This document shows positions 15,875 to 24,794 of a stretch of 64,000 nucleotides of DNA, in pieces. The position numbers and the translations under genes were made by a program. Position 1 is the first letter of the stretch; each line of letters begins with the position of its first letter. This DNA is from Paractinoplanes brasiliensis (GTDB lineage: Bacteria > Actinomycetota > Actinomycetes > Mycobacteriales > Micromonosporaceae). The notes beneath the pieces were generated by a model. It saw nothing but the letters and a program-made list of their open reading frames with translations, did no database searches and was not told the origin of the DNA. Where the stretch lies: NCBI RefSeq assembly GCF_004362215.1, contig NZ_SNWR01000002.1, forward strand, positions 434,001-498,000, written 5' to 3'.

Positions 15875-16861
15875 CTACGCACCGCGATGTCGGAACGTCA
15901 CGGCTGCGACAGCAGTGAGGGTCAGGGGCCATACCAGGGCGGCGACCGCGCCTCGCGACGGCTCCAGCAATCCGGTGTCGGGCAGCCACGGCGCCAAGGC
16001 CGGATTGGCGGCCCGCGCCAGCGGACACAAAACCAGGTAAGTGGACAGCGACACGCCCGTCGCGGCCAGGGCGTTGCGGAACACCGTTGCGGCTGCGGCG
16101 CCGAACAGGGCCACACCGGCAAGGTAGATCGGCAGCCAAAGACGTATCGGCGCTGGTGGGGCCAGAGCGATCGGCAGGGCCACCAGGACGGAGGCCGCGA
16201 CGACGGCCGTGGCCTTCGCGGTGACCAGCCGATATCGCCGCGGAGAGGCCAGCAGCGTGGCCCGGATCTGGCCGCCCGCCTCGTATTCCTGGGCCATGGC
16301 CAGCACGCCGAGGATCAGGAACCCGGCCTGCGTCCACCGCAACGCCGTAGCGACGGGGTCACCGGTCGGTGCGCCACGGTGGGCGGCGATGGCCAGCAGA
16401 GCAGTAGCACCCCACGTCAGCACGGCCGTCCACCGCAGCGACGGCAGAGTCGCCAGCTTCACCAACTCGGCGCGCACGACAGAGGCACAGCCAGCGAGAC
16501 GGCGTTCAGCGAGACCGCGCCCTGCTAGACCGCGGCTCGCGGCACCGCGTCCCGCAACCGACCGACGTTCAGGAACGTTTCGCGCGAAGGCATCGCTGGC
16601 AGCGGAGCGCCCGATGGACGTGGGTGTGGCGGGGGTGTGCGCGACCGGGGTGGGTGTGGCGGGGGTGGGTGTGGCGGGGGTGTGCACGGCGGGGGTGTGC
16701 GCGACCGGGGTGGGTGTGGCGGGGGTGTGCGCGGTGGGGGTGGGCACGGCAGGGGTGGGCGAGACAGAGGTGGGCGAGGCAGGGCCGTCCGCGGTGGGGG
16801 TGGACGCGGCAGGGGTGTGAGCGGCAGAGATGTGTGGGTCCGGGGCCGGCGGGACGGTCAT
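15875..16861 (-). CDS. ABC-2 type transporter permease with repetitive N-terminal extension
   Basis: A 328-residue membrane protein. The last 230 residues are a permease: VVRAELVKLATLPSLRWTAVLTWG, then MAQEYEAGGQIRATLLASPRRYRLVTAK (the typical early ABC-2 loop) and about six helices. The first 90 residues are Thr/Pro/Ala/His repeats (HTPATPTP, VAHTPAV) encoded by degenerate tandem repeats and should be a disordered cytoplasmic tail. The ATG overlaps the preceding permease stop (ATGA). It is the third gene of a leftward exporter operon whose ATPase is encoded at 17610-18362. Confidence 0.78.
   Translation of the reverse strand: MTVPPAPDPHISAAHTPAASTPTADGPASPTSVSPTPAVPTPTAHTPATPTPVAHTPAVHTPATPTPATPTPVAHTPATPTSIGRSAASDAFARNVPERRSVAGRGAASRGLAGRGLAERRLAGCASVVRAELVKLATLPSLRWTAVLTWGATALLAIAAHRGAPTGDPVATALRWTQAGFLILGVLAMAQEYEAGGQIRATLLASPRRYRLVTAKATAVVAASVLVALPIALAPPAPIRLWLPIYLAGVALFGAAAATVFRNALAATGVSLSTYLVLCPLARAANPALAPWLPDTGLLEPSRGAVAALVWPLTLTAVAAVTFRHRGA
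16620..16803 (-). repeat. Degenerate 12/18-bp repeats in the permease 5' region
   Basis: Plus-strand units such as GGGGGTGTGCGCGACC and GGGGTGGGTGTGGC recur about a dozen times. On the coding (minus) strand they give Thr-Pro-x-x-His/Thr repeats. Lengths remain multiples of three, so the reading frame is kept. Confidence 0.75.
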
Positions 16862-17613
16862 GCGGCACGCCGGTGGAAGACGAAGAGGGCGACGGCCAGC
16901 AGGGCCGCGACCCAGGTGGTCATCACGAGGCCGGCCGTCAGGGGTGGGATCGTCACGGCGTCGGGGTGGGAGCGGAGGAACATGTGGGCGCCGACGATGT
17001 CGGGCAGGTAGGCGGCCAGCGGGGTCAGTTTGGTCAGCAGGTAGGACACGGAGACGACCGCGCTGTTCGCGATGAACAGTGTCAGCGTGATGATGCCGTT
17101 CCGGAAGATCAGCGTGATCGCGTAGGCCAGGAGGGCCAGCAGGACCCAGTAGAGGACGGCTGCCCCCACCCGCACCGGCGAGAACGGCGGGGCCAGGCCG
17201 GGCATGACCAACCCGGTCAGCCACACCGTCGCGGCGGCTGTCAGGGTGCCCTGCGCGGCCACCACGAGCGTGAGCGCTACTCCCTTGGCGGCCAGCAGAC
17301 GGTGGCGCGACGGCATGGCCAGCAGCGTCGAGGTCATCTGGCGGGCGCCGGGGGCGTCGTCGCCCGTGGACGTGTATTCGCTGCTCACCGTGACCACGCC
17401 GAGGATCAGGGCGCCCAGCAGGCCGATGCCCAGGTTGTGGTAGCCGAGGTCGGCCGTGTCCAGCAGCCGGCCGGCGTCGGCCTGGCGGCGCAGCGCGGGC
17501 GCGTTCACGAAGACCAGCGCGGGCGCGGCGATCAAACCGAGCACCAGGCCCACCCAGGCGGTCGGCAGGCCCAGCAGTTTTCGCAGCTCGGCCCCGATCA
17601 TGTGACGGCTCAC
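16858..17613 (-). CDS. ABC-2 type transporter permease
   Basis: About 251 residues from a GTG at 17613 that overlaps the ATPase stop (GTGA); an ATG at 17601 (MIGAELRKLLGLPTAW) is an equally good start. About six membrane helices, with the characteristic loop VSSEYTSTGDDAPGARQMTSTLLAMPSRHRLLAAK after helix 2. It forms the membrane part of an exporter with the following permease. The neighbouring histidine kinase/regulator pair suggests induction by an envelope or antibiotic signal. Confidence 0.82.
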   Translation of the reverse strand: MSRHMIGAELRKLLGLPTAWVGLVLGLIAAPALVFVNAPALRRQADAGRLLDTADLGYHNLGIGLLGALILGVVTVSSEYTSTGDDAPGARQMTSTLLAMPSRHRLLAAKGVALTLVVAAQGTLTAAATVWLTGLVMPGLAPPFSPVRVGAAVLYWVLLALLAYAITLIFRNGIITLTLFIANSAVVSVSYLLTKLTPLAAYLPDIVGAHMFLRSHPDAVTIPPLTAGLVMTTWVAALLAVALFVFHRRAA

Positions 17614-18362
17614 CACGCGGCCTCGCCCGGCGCCGCGGTCAGGGAGATGAACGCGTCCTCCAGGGTGTCGTGGCCGGCGCTGACCTCGGCCACCGTGCCC
17701 CGGGCGACCACCCGGCCCCGGTCGATGACCACCAGGTCGTCGGCGGTGGAGGCGAGCTCGGTCATCAGGTGGCTGGAGAGCAGCACCGTGCGGCCATCGT
17801 CGGCGCACCGGCGCAGGAACGAGCGCATCCAGCGGATGCCCGCCGGGTCGAGCCCGTTGACCGGCTCGTCGAGCACCAGCACCGGCGGGTCGCCGAGCAG
17901 CGCCGAGGCCAGCCCCAGGCGGCGGCCCATGCCCAGCGAGAACCGACCGGCCCGTTTGCCCGCCTCGTCGGCCAGCCCGACGACGGCCAGCACCTCGTCG
18001 ACCCGGGAACGGGGCAGCCCGTTGCTCGCGGCCATCCAGCGCAGATGCGCTCGCGCCGAGCGGGAACGGTGAGCGCCGCTGCCGTCGAGCAGTGCCCCGA
18101 CGACGGTGAGCGGGCGCGGCCACGACGCGTACGGCCGATCGCGGATCAACGCCGTGCCGCTCGACGGGCGATCGAGGCCGAGAAGGATGCGAACCGTCGA
18201 GGTCTTGCCCGCCCCGTTGGGGCCCAGGAAACCTGTCACGCGCCCCGGCCTGGCCTCGAAGGACACGTCATGCAGGATGCCCGGGCGGCTCACCGCGTCG
18301 ATCGAAATCATGCGAGGAGTCAACCGGACGCGGCGGCCGGACGCGTCGAACCACGGGTCCAT
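17610..18362 (-). CDS. ABC transporter ATP-binding protein (exporter type)
   Basis: A 250-residue ATPase: Walker A GPNGAGKTST, signature region FSLGMGRRLGLASALL (SLGM instead of the usual SxGQ), Walker B VLVLDEPVNGLDP, H-loop LLSSHLM. This is the pattern of drug or lantibiotic-type exporters. ATG at 18362 adds about 17 residues before the usual start region; ATG at 18311 (MISIDAVSRPG) is an alternative. No clear ribosome-binding site for either. First gene of the leftward exporter operon, divergent from the histidine kinase. Confidence 0.86.
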   Translation of the reverse strand: MDPWFDASGRRVRLTPRMISIDAVSRPGILHDVSFEARPGRVTGFLGPNGAGKTSTVRILLGLDRPSSGTALIRDRPYASWPRPLTVVGALLDGSGAHRSRSARAHLRWMAASNGLPRSRVDEVLAVVGLADEAGKRAGRFSLGMGRRLGLASALLGDPPVLVLDEPVNGLDPAGIRWMRSFLRRCADDGRTVLLSSHLMTELASTADDLVVIDRGRVVARGTVAEVSAGHDTLEDAFISLTAAPGEAAW

Positions 18363-18411
18363 CTTTTCGCCGCCCGATCTCAGACCCTGGTTGGAGAACT
18401 ACAGTCGCGGC

Positions 18412-19248
18412 ATGAGCTCGAGCCGCCGTCCCGAGTGGCGTTCCCAGGCCGTCCCGGTGCTGTTCGCGGTGGCCGTGGTGGCCGTCATGGCGATGGTGAC
18501 CGGCGGCGCCGAGGGCACCGCGGCGACGGTCGTGCCGTTCGTCTTCGTCGGGGGAGCGGTGACCGCCGCGGTCTGGGCGGTGCGGCGGTGGCGGGCCGAC
18601 CGCCGTGCCTACGAGCAGCGCCTCACCGAGTGGGCGGTCGTCGAGGAGCGCCTCAAGATCGCGCGCGACCTGCACGACATCGTCTCGCACGGCCTGGGCC
18701 TGATCACCGTACGGGCCGCCTCGACCCGCCATCTCGAGAAGCCGGCCGAGGTGCAGAGCGCGTTGACCGATATCGAACAGGTGAGCCGCGCCGCGACGGC
18801 CGAGCTCCGGCGCATGCTCACCGTGTTGCGCGACAATTCCGACACAGTCCCGAAAAATCCGGTCGAGGACCTGGACGCCCTGCCGGCGATCGTGCGCACC
18901 GCCGAGCAGACCGGGCTGCGAGCGGAACTGACCGTGTCCGACCTGGGGGCGGTGTCACCCGGAGTGCAACAGGCCATCTGCCAGACCGTACGGGAAGCCT
19001 TGACCAACACGGCCCGTCATGCCGGTCCCACCGACGTCCGGGTGGTGGTCCGCCGTGACGAGGAGGCCATCGTCATCACCGTCGCCGACGCCGGCCCGGT
19101 CCCCGGCTGGCACCGGGCTCCCGGAGCCGGGCACGGGCTGGTCGGCCTGCGCGAACGCATCACGATGCTCGGCGGCACCCTGGCCGTCCGGCCGAAGGAC
19201 GGCGGGTTCCAGCTCGCCGCCCGCATCCCGGACGAGGCCGCGGCGTGA
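18412..19248 (+). CDS. Two-component sensor histidine kinase (NarL/DesK-type)
   Basis: A 278-residue membrane kinase. Two helices (about residues 15-32 and 40-60) form a minimal intramembrane sensor, followed by HisKA_3 (KIARDLHDIVSHGLG, phospho-acceptor His about residue 88) and a HATPase with TVREALTNTARHA, a G1 box of the form VADAGPVPG and the GHGLVGLRERI block. The ATG at 18412 is chosen because homology starts there. The stop overlaps the response-regulator start (GTGA). Such kinases with no extracellular domain commonly sit beside exporters like the one encoded divergently here and sense envelope stress. Confidence 0.88.
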   Translation: MSSSRRPEWRSQAVPVLFAVAVVAVMAMVTGGAEGTAATVVPFVFVGGAVTAAVWAVRRWRADRRAYEQRLTEWAVVEERLKIARDLHDIVSHGLGLITVRAASTRHLEKPAEVQSALTDIEQVSRAATAELRRMLTVLRDNSDTVPKNPVEDLDALPAIVRTAEQTGLRAELTVSDLGAVSPGVQQAICQTVREALTNTARHAGPTDVRVVVRRDEEAIVITVADAGPVPGWHRAPGAGHGLVGLRERITMLGGTLAVRPKDGGFQLAARIPDEAAA

Positions 19249-19952
19249 CCCCCGTACGGGTGCTCCTCGCCGACGACCAGCCGCTGCTCCGGCACAGCCT
19301 GGCCATGATCATCGACAAGGAGCCCGACCTGCGGGTGGTGGGGCACGCCGGCAACGGGGCGGAGGCCGAGCAGCGGGCGCGGGAGACCCGTCCTGACGTG
19401 ATCCTGATGGACGTCCGCATGCCCCGCGTCGACGGCCTCGAGGCCACCCGCCGGATCTGCCGCGATCCCGCCCTCGACCTTACGCGTGTGCTGGTCCTCA
19501 GCATGTTCGAGCTGGACGAATACGTGCACGAGGCTCTGCGCGCCGGCGCCTCGGGTTTCCTGCTCAAGGACGCCCACCCCGAGGAACTGCTCGACGCCGT
19601 CCGCCGCACGCACCGGGGTGAGTCGCTGTTCGCGCCGTCCATCCTGACCCGGCTCGTCGACCACTTCGTGTCCGCGGCCGGCATCACCGGGGATCGCCCC
19701 GCGCTGCGCGGCCTGACCGTACGTGAGGTCGATGTGCTCACGCTGGTCGGCGGAGGGCTGTCCAACGACGAGATCGCGGCCGCCCTGGTGATCTCGGTCA
19801 AGACCGTGAAGACCCACCTCACCCACCTGCTGGCCAAGCTGCGCGCGCGGGACAGGGCGCAGCTGGTCATCGCCGCGTACGATTCCGGGCTGGTCCGGCC
19901 CCGGCTTGCACCGCCGACTGTCCAGCCGCGACACTGTCGCGGTGACCGATGA
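19245..19952 (+). CDS. LuxR/NarL-family response regulator
   Basis: A 235-residue DNA-binding regulator: receiver domain with acidic pair Asp10-Asp11, phospho-acceptor Asp56 (ILMDVRMPR) and the conserved Lys in LLKDAHP; C-terminal LuxR helix-turn-helix (LTVREVDVLTLVGGGLSNDEIAAALVISVKTVKTHLTHLLAKL). A tail of about 25 residues follows the usual end. GTG start overlaps the kinase stop. It probably controls the divergent ABC exporter. Confidence 0.9.
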   Translation: MTPVRVLLADDQPLLRHSLAMIIDKEPDLRVVGHAGNGAEAEQRARETRPDVILMDVRMPRVDGLEATRRICRDPALDLTRVLVLSMFELDEYVHEALRAGASGFLLKDAHPEELLDAVRRTHRGESLFAPSILTRLVDHFVSAAGITGDRPALRGLTVREVDVLTLVGGGLSNDEIAAALVISVKTVKTHLTHLLAKLRARDRAQLVIAAYDSGLVRPRLAPPTVQPRHCRGDR

Positions 19953-20727
19953 TCTGGCGGCGAAACTGAACGTCGAAGTGCCCCACAGCGCCCGGGTGTG
20001 GAATTACTGGCTCGGCGGGAAAGACAATTTCGCGGTCGATCGGGCGGTCGGCGACCAGGTCAAAGCCGTGTTCCCGGAAATCGTCGACGCGGCCCGCCAG
20101 ACCCGCGCTTTCCTCGGCCGGGCGGTCACCTTCCTCGCCGCCGATCAGGGCATTCGCCAATTCCTCGACGTCGGCACGGGCCTGCCGACCGCCGACAACA
20201 CCCACGAGGTCGCGCAGCGTGTCGCCCCCGACGCCAGAATCGTCTACGTCGACAACGACCCGCTCGTGCTCAGCCACGCCCGCGCCCTGCTGACCAGCAC
20301 CGCAGAGGGCGTCACGACGTACATCGACAAGGACCTGAAAGACGCCAAGGCCGTGATCGAGGAAGCCCGGCGCACCCTCGATTTCACCCAGCCGATCGCG
20401 CTGATGATGCTCGGCGTCATGGGTCACGTCGAAAGCTCCGACGAGGTGCGGGCCATCGTGCGGGGACTGGTCGCCGAACTGCCTTCCGGCAGCTTCCTGA
20501 CCATGTCCGACGGCACCGCCACGAGCGAGCGCGTCATCGAATCGCACCGCCAGTACAACGAGAGCGGCGCGGTGCCCTATCACCTGCGCTCGGTCGCCGA
20601 TTTCACCTCGTTCTTCGACGGCCTCGAGCTGGTCGAGCCCGGCGTCGTCCCCATTCCCGAATGGCGTCCCGCCGCCGGCACGACAATCGTCGTCGACGGT
20701 TACGCCGGCGTCGCCCGCAAGCCGTGA
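19942..20727 (+). CDS. S-adenosyl-L-methionine-dependent methyltransferase (DUF574 / Methyltransf_19)
   Basis: A 261-residue protein of the actinobacterial SAM methyltransferase family. Typical start motif VPHSARVWNYWLGGKDNFAVDRAVGDQ, SAM-binding QFLDVGTGLPTADNTHEVAQ, VYVDNDPLVLSHARALL, and late LELVEPGVVPIPEWRP. I use GTG at 19942, which matches the usual N-terminus; TTG at 19906 is upstream in frame. It overlaps the end of the response-regulator gene by 11 bases. Substrate unknown for the family. Confidence 0.85.
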   Translation: MTDDLAAKLNVEVPHSARVWNYWLGGKDNFAVDRAVGDQVKAVFPEIVDAARQTRAFLGRAVTFLAADQGIRQFLDVGTGLPTADNTHEVAQRVAPDARIVYVDNDPLVLSHARALLTSTAEGVTTYIDKDLKDAKAVIEEARRTLDFTQPIALMMLGVMGHVESSDEVRAIVRGLVAELPSGSFLTMSDGTATSERVIESHRQYNESGAVPYHLRSVADFTSFFDGLELVEPGVVPIPEWRPAAGTTIVVDGYAGVARKP

Positions 20728-20888
20728 CAACACCGCAGACGTACGCCTCGTCGGGGCGACAGAAGCAGTGGGGCAGAACCCCGCCTCCGGCGGCTGCCGC
20801 ACGCGTTCCGGGTGGTGGGCCGAGGCCGTAGCGCGTGCTGCGGCCGTGCTGCAACGACAGCCGCAAGAACGTCGGGCGACCGGACAGG

Positions 20889-21440
20889 CTAAGAGCCCGC
20901 CTTGCGTTCCCGGAACGCGATCATGTTCATCCGGTTGCCGCAACGCACCGAGCAGAACCGTTTCGAGCCGTTGCGCGACAGGTCGAGCACCAGCCCGTCG
21001 CAGTCGTCGGCCGCGCAGATCCGCAGCCGGCCCATCTCGTTCATGCGGATAACGTCGGTGAACGCCAGCCCGACCTCGGCCCGGATGCGCTCGGCCAGCG
21101 GCGCGTCCGGCGAGGTCGCGTGCATGTGCCAGTCGAGCTGGTCGTGGCGGGTGAGGAAGGGCAGCGCCTTCGCCTCGCGCAGCATGCGGTTCACGACGTC
21201 GACCGCCTCGTCGCGTTCCAAGACCCAGACCGACCGCAACAACGTACGGGTGTCGCGTACCTCCCGCAGCTCCGCCTCGTCGTGGTCGATGCGGCCCGTG
21301 TAGGTCCACTTGGTCAGCAGCTCGGACAGCTGGGCGGGCGTGGACAGCTCGTCCTCGCCGCTGCGGGAGCTGCCCGGCTCGGTGTTGCCCAGGGCCACCA
21401 CGAAATTCAGCGACTCTTCGGTGTCAGGGGCAAAAAGCAA
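20889..21440 (-). CDS. CGNR zinc-finger domain protein (probable regulator)
   Basis: A 183-residue protein with an N-terminal helical ABATE-like domain and a C-terminal zinc finger CAADDC...FCSVRCGNRMN, which is the CGNR signature. TTG start with GAGGAG about 7 bases upstream. It is divergent from the EamA exporter gene with 84 bases between; this pairing is common, and the protein probably represses or activates the exporter. DNA binding is inferred from the zinc finger. Confidence 0.85.
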   Translation of the reverse strand: MLFAPDTEESLNFVVALGNTEPGSSRSGEDELSTPAQLSELLTKWTYTGRIDHDEAELREVRDTRTLLRSVWVLERDEAVDVVNRMLREAKALPFLTRHDQLDWHMHATSPDAPLAERIRAEVGLAFTDVIRMNEMGRLRICAADDCDGLVLDLSRNGSKRFCSVRCGNRMNMIAFRERKAGS

Positions 21441-21524
21441 TTTGACTCCTCACTGAGGGCGGCCTAGCGTCAGGGTCATAGAGCAACTTAGACCATGACG
21501 ACGACATAGTCCGGAGGCAGCGAC

Positions 21525-22550
21525 ATGAAGCTCGCACCCAAGCACGTCGGCCTGATCGCGATGATTCTGTCGGCGATCTCGTTCGGCACCTCCGGCGCGT
21601 TCATCAAGCCGCTGCTCGAGGCCGGCTGGTCCCCGGCTGCCGCCGTCACCGTACGCGCCCTGACCGGCAGTGTCGTACTGCTCCCGTTCGTGGTGTTCGC
21701 GCTGCGCGGCCGCTGGTCGGCCCTGTGGCGCGGCCGCCGCCGGGTCCTCGGCATGGGGGTCATCGCCGTCGCGTTCACCCAGTTCACCTACTTCGCCGCG
21801 ATCTCGCGGATCCCGGTCTCGACGGCCCTGCTGATCGAATACCTCGCGCCGCTGCTGCTGGTCCTCTGGGCCTGGGCCACCACTCGCCGCCTGCCCCGGC
21901 CCACCGTCCTGCTCGGCTCGGTGCTCGCTGTCGCCGGGCTCGTGCTCGTCATCGGTCCCGGCGCGTTGCAGGCCGTCGACCCGCTCGGGCTGCTGCTCGC
22001 GTTCGCCGCCGCGATCGGCTGCGCCGTCTACTTCGTCGTCGCGGCCCGCCCCGCAGACGGCCTTCCGCCCGTGGCGCTGGCCGGTTCCGGCCTGCTGCTC
22101 GGTGGTCTCGTGCTCGGCCTGGTCGGATTGACCGGGGTCATGCCGTTCGAGACGGTCGGCGGCACGGTCCCGATGCTCGGGGCCACCGCACCCTGGTGGG
22201 TTCCGCTCGGCGTCGTCGCGATCGCGGGCACGGCCATCGCGTACGCGACGGGGATCGCCGGATCGTCGCGGCTGGGCTCGCGCCTGGCATCGTTCCTGGG
22301 CCTGCTCGAGGTCGTCTTCGCCTCGATCTTCGCCTGGCTGGTCGTGGGCGAGTCGCTGACCGTCCTGCAGATGCTCGGCGGCGCCCTGATCCTGGCCGGC
22401 ATCGCTTCGATCCCTGGCGAACAACCCGCAGCGGCAGCCTCCGACCAGCCCGCGGACACGGTGGCCGACCGGCCCGCGGACACGGTGGCTGACCAGCCCG
22501 CTGACGCATCGGCGGACACGGGCCCCCTTCCTGCGATGACCACTGGCTGA
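21525..22550 (+). CDS. EamA/DMT-family transporter
   Basis: A 341-residue inner-membrane exporter with about ten helices in two EamA repeats (first starting HVGLIAMILSAISFGTSGAFIKPLLEAGW; second with PWWVPLGVVAIAGTAIAYATG and SFLGLLEVVFASIFAWLVVGESL). It ends in a hydrophilic tail made of three 8-residue repeats (DQPADTVA type). Start ATG behind GGAGG. Divergent from the CGNR protein, its probable regulator. Drug or metabolite export; substrate unknown. Confidence 0.87.
   Translation: MKLAPKHVGLIAMILSAISFGTSGAFIKPLLEAGWSPAAAVTVRALTGSVVLLPFVVFALRGRWSALWRGRRRVLGMGVIAVAFTQFTYFAAISRIPVSTALLIEYLAPLLLVLWAWATTRRLPRPTVLLGSVLAVAGLVLVIGPGALQAVDPLGLLLAFAAAIGCAVYFVVAARPADGLPPVALAGSGLLLGGLVLGLVGLTGVMPFETVGGTVPMLGATAPWWVPLGVVAIAGTAIAYATGIAGSSRLGSRLASFLGLLEVVFASIFAWLVVGESLTVLQMLGGALILAGIASIPGEQPAAAASDQPADTVADRPADTVADQPADASADTGPLPAMTTG
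22443..22514 (+). repeat. Three tandem 24-bp repeats at the EamA 3' end
   Basis: Units beginning GACCAGCCCGCGGACACGG at 22443, 22467 and 22491 encode DQPADTVA, DRPADTVA and DQPADASA. Frame-preserving. Confidence 0.8.
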
Positions 22551-22664
22551 GACCCGCCCGCACGAAGCGCTGACGACCCCGACGGTTCAGCCCTGAGCTT
22601 TCTCGGGGTGATCTAGGGGTAGTGCCCGGATGACCGGCGGGCGCGGGACCGGCAGGCTGGTTCC

Positions 22665-23294
22665 GTGCTCGCCGAACTGATGAACGCCGCCACCGCCTTC
22701 GTCGACTGGCTGTCCACGCTTGACCGGTGGACGGTCCTCCTCTTCACGTTCCTGTCCGCCGCCGTCGAGATGACGTTCCTGGCCGGTCTGCTCGTGCCGG
22801 GCGAGTCCGTGGTCATGCTGGCGGGCTCGCTGCCCGACGGTCCCGCCGGCTTCGTCGCCGTGCTGGCGGTCGGCACCGCCGGCGCCCTGGCGGGGCAGAT
22901 GTGCGGGTACGCGGTGGGTCGTGTGTTCGGCCCGCGTCTGCGCGGCACCCGGCTGGGCCGCCGGATCGGGGCCGAGCGCTTCGACCGGGCCGAGGCCTAC
23001 CTGCGCGACCGCGGCGCTCCGGCGCTCGTGGCGGTGCGGTTCGTCGCGGTGGTGCACGCGGTCGTGCCGATCGTGGCCGGTGTCGTGCGTATGCCGTTCG
23101 GCCGCTTCGTCCTCTGGTCGGGCCTGGGCACGGCCCTGTGGGTGGGCGCCTTCGCCGGCGTCGGGCTGATCACGGCGGGTGCCGACGCGACGGGTGGTCT
23201 CGGGCTCGTCCTGACCGCCGTCGGCGCGACCTGCCTGGGCGTCGTCCCGTTCCTGGCCCGCCGCCTGCGCCGCGCGGCCCCCGTCCCCGCCTGA
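22665..23294 (+). CDS. DedA-family membrane protein
   Basis: A 209-residue protein with the SNARE-associated/DedA pattern: ETFLAGLL-type motif here as EMTFLAGLLVPGESVVMLAG, then GQMCGYAVGRVFGPRL and the re-entrant-loop FVAVVHAVVPIVAGVVRMPFGRF (basic residue replaced relative to the canonical FxRxxR motif, where RFVAVVHAVVP is seen). Membrane-potential and lipid-flipping roles are known for the family. GTG start. No operon partner on either side. Confidence 0.85.
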   Translation: MLAELMNAATAFVDWLSTLDRWTVLLFTFLSAAVEMTFLAGLLVPGESVVMLAGSLPDGPAGFVAVLAVGTAGALAGQMCGYAVGRVFGPRLRGTRLGRRIGAERFDRAEAYLRDRGAPALVAVRFVAVVHAVVPIVAGVVRMPFGRFVLWSGLGTALWVGAFAGVGLITAGADATGGLGLVLTAVGATCLGVVPFLARRLRRAAPVPA

Positions 23295-23425
23295 GCCGGA
23301 ACGCGACGCCCGCCGCCTGCCCCGCGCGGCCACCCATGCCCGTGTGAGCCGGAACGCGACGCCCGCCGCCTGCCCCGCGCGGCCACCCATGCCCGTGTGA
23401 GCCGCAACGCGACGCCCGCCGACGT
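23292..23425. repeat. 53-bp tandem repeat, two and a half copies
   Basis: A unit starting TGAGCCGGAACGCGACGCCC begins at 23292, 23345 and 23398; the first two copies are essentially identical and the third is partial. The first unit begins at the DedA stop codon, so the array fills the gap before the CheB-like gene. Confidence 0.9.
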
Positions 23426-23461
23426 CCGTTTAGGGCGCCGCAGATGGGGGAGTCCCTTCTG

Positions 23462-24469
23462 ATGATGGGCGAACCGGTCCGGCGGCGTGACCTCGTGGTG
23501 CTCGGCGGCTCGGCCGGAGCTGTCGAGGTGCTGCGCGAGATGGTCGCCGCGCTGCCGGCCGATCTGCCCGCGGCCGTGCTGGTCGTGCTGCACCTTCCGG
23601 CGCGGAGCGAGAGCAACCTGGCGGCGATCCTCAACCGCGGCGGGCCGTTGCCGGCGGTGACGGCCGAGCACGGCATGCCGTTGAGCCCGGGCCGGATCCT
23701 GGTCGGCGTGCCCGCCCGGCACCTGCTCGTCCGGGACGGGCGGGTGCTGCTCAGCGACGCCCCGAAGCAGAACCGCGCCCGCCCCTCGGTCGATGCGCTC
23801 TTCCGCAGTGCCGCGCGGTGGCAAGGCAACCGTACGGTGGCCGCCGTCCTGTCGGGCAACCTGGACGACGGCGCCGTCGGGCTGGCCGCCGTGGACGCGG
23901 CGGGCGGGGCCTGCGTCGTGCAGGACCCGGACGACGCGCGGGCGCCGAGCATGCCACGCGCGGCGCTCGCCGTCGTCCCGCACGCCGCGACGATGCCCGC
24001 CGGCGAGATCGGTCCCGGCATCGCCAAGCTCGTGACCGAGAGCATCGCGCCGGGCGCGGTGAGCCCCAGCCCGGACCTGATCGCGGAGACCGACATGGCC
24101 GAGAGCTACAGCTCGATTCCCGCCGCCGATCAGCCTGGCCGTCCGGTCGCGTTGAGCTGCCCCGACTGCTCCGGCGGCATGAACGTCGTCGAGAGCGGAG
24201 CGGCGGTCCACTTCACCTGCCACATCGGGCACATCTGGTCGCCGTTGAGCCTGCTCGCCGCGCAGCGCGACAAGATCGAGGAGGGGTTGTGGACGGCGTT
24301 GAGCATCCTCGAGGAGCAGGCGCGCGTCTACGACGACCTGGCCGAGCGGCACGGCGGCAGGCTGGCCGGCGGGGTCAGCGGGAGTCACCAGCGGGCGGCG
24401 GCCGAGGAGATCCGCGGTGCGGCCGAGGTGATCCGCAAACACTTCCCGGACATCGTGCTCGGCAACTGA
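23462..24469 (+). CDS. CheB-type protein-glutamate methylesterase with C-terminal zinc ribbon
   Basis: About 335 residues. The CheB catalytic domain shows Ser in LGGSAGAVEVL, His in VVLHLPARSESNL and Asp in LSGNLDDGAVGL. There is no N-terminal receiver domain. The C-terminal part has CPDC...CHIGH, a four-ligand zinc-binding pattern, followed by a helical tail beginning at SPLSLLAAQRDKIEEG; this architecture is common in stand-alone actinobacterial and cyanobacterial CheB proteins. ATG at 23462 has GGGGGAG nine bases upstream; ATG at 23444 and 23465 are alternatives. No other chemotaxis genes nearby, so a non-chemotaxis role is likely. Confidence 0.85.
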   Translation: MMGEPVRRRDLVVLGGSAGAVEVLREMVAALPADLPAAVLVVLHLPARSESNLAAILNRGGPLPAVTAEHGMPLSPGRILVGVPARHLLVRDGRVLLSDAPKQNRARPSVDALFRSAARWQGNRTVAAVLSGNLDDGAVGLAAVDAAGGACVVQDPDDARAPSMPRAALAVVPHAATMPAGEIGPGIAKLVTESIAPGAVSPSPDLIAETDMAESYSSIPAADQPGRPVALSCPDCSGGMNVVESGAAVHFTCHIGHIWSPLSLLAAQRDKIEEGLWTALSILEEQARVYDDLAERHGGRLAGGVSGSHQRAAAEEIRGAAEVIRKHFPDIVLGN

Positions 24470-24487
24470 GCAGGAGCACGACAGGCC

Positions 24488-24727
24488 TCAGGGTCGGCGG
24501 ATCATGGGCAGGCGTGAGGCCCGTACGGTCGCCCGTCGCGGCCCGACCACCTGGCCCTGGTCGCTCACCTCGACGCCCTCCACCTCATACCAGAGGTCGC
24601 CGTCGTGCTGCAGCGGCGTGCCGGCCAGCACACGGTCGATGCGGATCCGCAGCGGGCCGGTGCCGTAGCGGTAGTCCTCCTCGGCAAAAGTCCTGATGGC
24701 GCCCGGAGGTTTGTCGTCGATGGTCAT
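24488..24727 (-). CDS. Small hypothetical protein
   Basis: 79 residues, mixed composition with coherent beta-strand-like stretches (PLRIRIDRVLAG, GDLWYEVEGVEVSDQGQVVGPRRATVRASRLP). ATG start with GAGGTGAG just upstream. No known family recognised. Its upstream region holds a hairpin CCCCTCG/CGAGGGG (24748-24763) and a cluster of TGCA motifs, so it appears to be independently regulated. Confidence 0.65.
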   Translation of the reverse strand: MTIDDKPPGAIRTFAEEDYRYGTGPLRIRIDRVLAGTPLQHDGDLWYEVEGVEVSDQGQVVGPRRATVRASRLPMIRRP

Positions 24728-24794
24728 CTCACCTCGCCGGGCCGGGGCCCCTCGGACGAGGGGCAGTCAATGAGGACGATGGCGTCCATCCTGC

